Assembly (NCBI RefSeq): GCF_038595065.1
Contig: NZ_CP152003.1
Location: 1,716,001 to 1,780,000 of the forward strand
Origin: Sutcliffiella sp. FSL R7-0096
GTDB taxonomy: Bacteria; Bacillota; Bacilli; Bacillales; Bacillaceae_I
Length of the DNA: 64,000 bases
Reading direction: 5' to 3'
Below the pieces are notes generated by a model. The model was not told the origin of the DNA. It worked only from the letters and a program-made list of their open reading frames with translations, and ran no database searches. Position numbers and translations under genes: made by a program. Below are positions 63,288 through 64,000 of the stretch, piece by piece. The first letter of the stretch is position 1, and each line of letters begins with the position of its first letter.

Positions 63288-63435
63288 CAATTTCACGATG
63301 CCATATTTCCTAGACGAAGCTACACAAGACGCCTATAATAAATAGAGTGTAATTTTTGCATATATTTCTAGATGTAACCATTCTAATGTATAACTTGGGT
63401 ATTATAAGTAATGTTGATATAAATTGGAGGATCAG

Positions 63436-64000
63436 TTGTGGATGATTTACCTAATAAAACCGTTAATTGTTAATATAACCATAATATTTTCGTTGATGTT
63501 CAATGCAAATTTATTTTTCCCTTTCAGTAAAAGAAAACCCTTAAACTTCAAGCAAAAGACCATCTTTGGCCTGTTCAGTGCTTTTTCTGCAAAGCTATGC
63601 ATGCTATATCCCATCGAGACGTTGGAAGACACTAATTTCGACTTTAGGATGATTCCAATCCTTGTGGTCACATTATATGGAGGCTGGTACCCTGGACTGC
63701 TCTGTACGGTGATTGTAGTGATAGTCCGTTATACCATCGGTGGGGAGTATGTCTATGTAGGGATAGCAGTTTCGATTCTTGCTCTGGGGATAGGACTTCT
63801 TTTCCGAACCGTTTTCCTGAAAAGCACCAAAAAGGTGCTGTATGGATTAGTGGTTATTTCCTTCTATTATCTCGGCTACATTTTCATCTTGTTCAGTACA
63901 GTATCATTCTTAGAGATGAATTTCTATATCGTGTATTTCCTTGCATTCGGCATCACTTTTATGGCGTTGATCTACACAGTGGAGAGGTTGATTATTGCCA
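63436..64000 (+). CDS. 5TM-5TMR_LYT-type sensor, partial (cut by window end)
   Basis: An open frame of 188 codons running off the window. It is almost entirely membrane helices: a helix at residues 5-25 and then ILVVTLYGGWYPGLLCTVIV, RYTIGGEYVYVGIAVSILAL and later hydrophobic segments. The YGGWYPGL..T......R...GG pattern is that of the 5TM receptor domain of LytS/YhcK-type sensors, which is followed by GGDEF, kinase or PAS domains; the output domain lies outside the window. TTG 63436 follows GGAGG by 5 bases; ATG 63442 is the alternative. Confidence 0.75.
   Translation, partial: MWMIYLIKPLIVNITIIFSLMFNANLFFPFSKRKPLNFKQKTIFGLFSAFSAKLCMLYPIETLEDTNFDFRMIPILVVTLYGGWYPGLLCTVIVVIVRYTIGGEYVYVGIAVSILALGIGLLFRTVFLKSTKKVLYGLVVISFYYLGYIFILFSTVSFLEMNFYIVYFLAFGITFMALIYTVERLIIA

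Noticed and set aside
63447-63671. Minus-strand 74-codon frame
   Set aside because: It is antisense to the long open membrane-protein frame that runs off the window; the plus-strand frame has a ribosome binding site and a recognisable 5TM pattern.

Overview
The window is a chromosomal segment of a low-GC, endospore-forming Firmicute of the family Bacillaceae. Evidence for this is a gerA-type germinant receptor operon, a Spo0E-family phosphatase beside Spo0A boxes, a YjcZ-type miniprotein, AbrB, YkvS and IDEAL-domain proteins, a hutP-led histidine operon, secreted subtilisins and AAGGAGG-type ribosome binding sites. I cannot name the species. No rRNA, tRNA or CRISPR array was seen.

Layout. 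1-2150 is the right end of an integrated mobile element: two unrecognised small genes with operator-like repeats and a tyrosine integrase, joined to the 3' part of queF (2152-2373). The rest of the element lies to the left of the window. 2.5-6.7 kb holds small regulators (tandem AbrB protein, YkvS-like, a sigma factor, a YolD-like protein) and a candidate small RNA. 6.9-11.7 kb is a spore germination operon (A, B, C subunits) followed by a nucleoside hydrolase. 13.4-18.0 kb is a GntR-controlled cluster of two ABC transporters with a clear promoter/operator. 18.2-21.6 kb carries argS under an Arg-specific T-box leader, with a 52-bp minisatellite and a dispersed repeat between leader and gene. 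21.6-26.6 kb contains sporulation and cell-wall genes (Spo0E-like, LysM-NlpC/P60 endopeptidase) and a broken manganese catalase.

26.8-31.0 kb encodes two tandem membrane proteins that join a degenerate ECF-sigma-like module, a zinc-finger anti-sigma motif and a large extracytoplasmic domain in one chain. 31-33 kb is an ArsR regulator, an atypical SDR and a membrane protein. 33.0-39.1 kb is hutPHUIG for histidine catabolism to glutamate. 39-46 kb has a dehydrogenase, a PAS histidine kinase, a NarL-type two-component pair and a sodium symporter. 46.5-53.3 kb is a cluster of four secreted subtilases; the last two share an unusual bipartite inverted repeat and leader hairpins. 53.5-56.6 kb is an ECF sigma operon with two membrane proteins. 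The right end carries patA, a DMT protein, a small membrane protein behind a perfect PerR box, a purine permease, a PadR regulator, a beta-propeller repeat protein and the start of a 5TM sensor cut by the window edge.

Dispersed non-coding elements recur: five copies of a ~100-160 bp family with GTTGATT/AATCAAC ends, one MITE-like element with 27-bp inverted ends, and GGGGTCTGACCCC hairpins. The most interesting leads are the tandem sigma/anti-sigma fusions, the T-box-minisatellite-argS arrangement, the subtilisin operators and the integration into queF.
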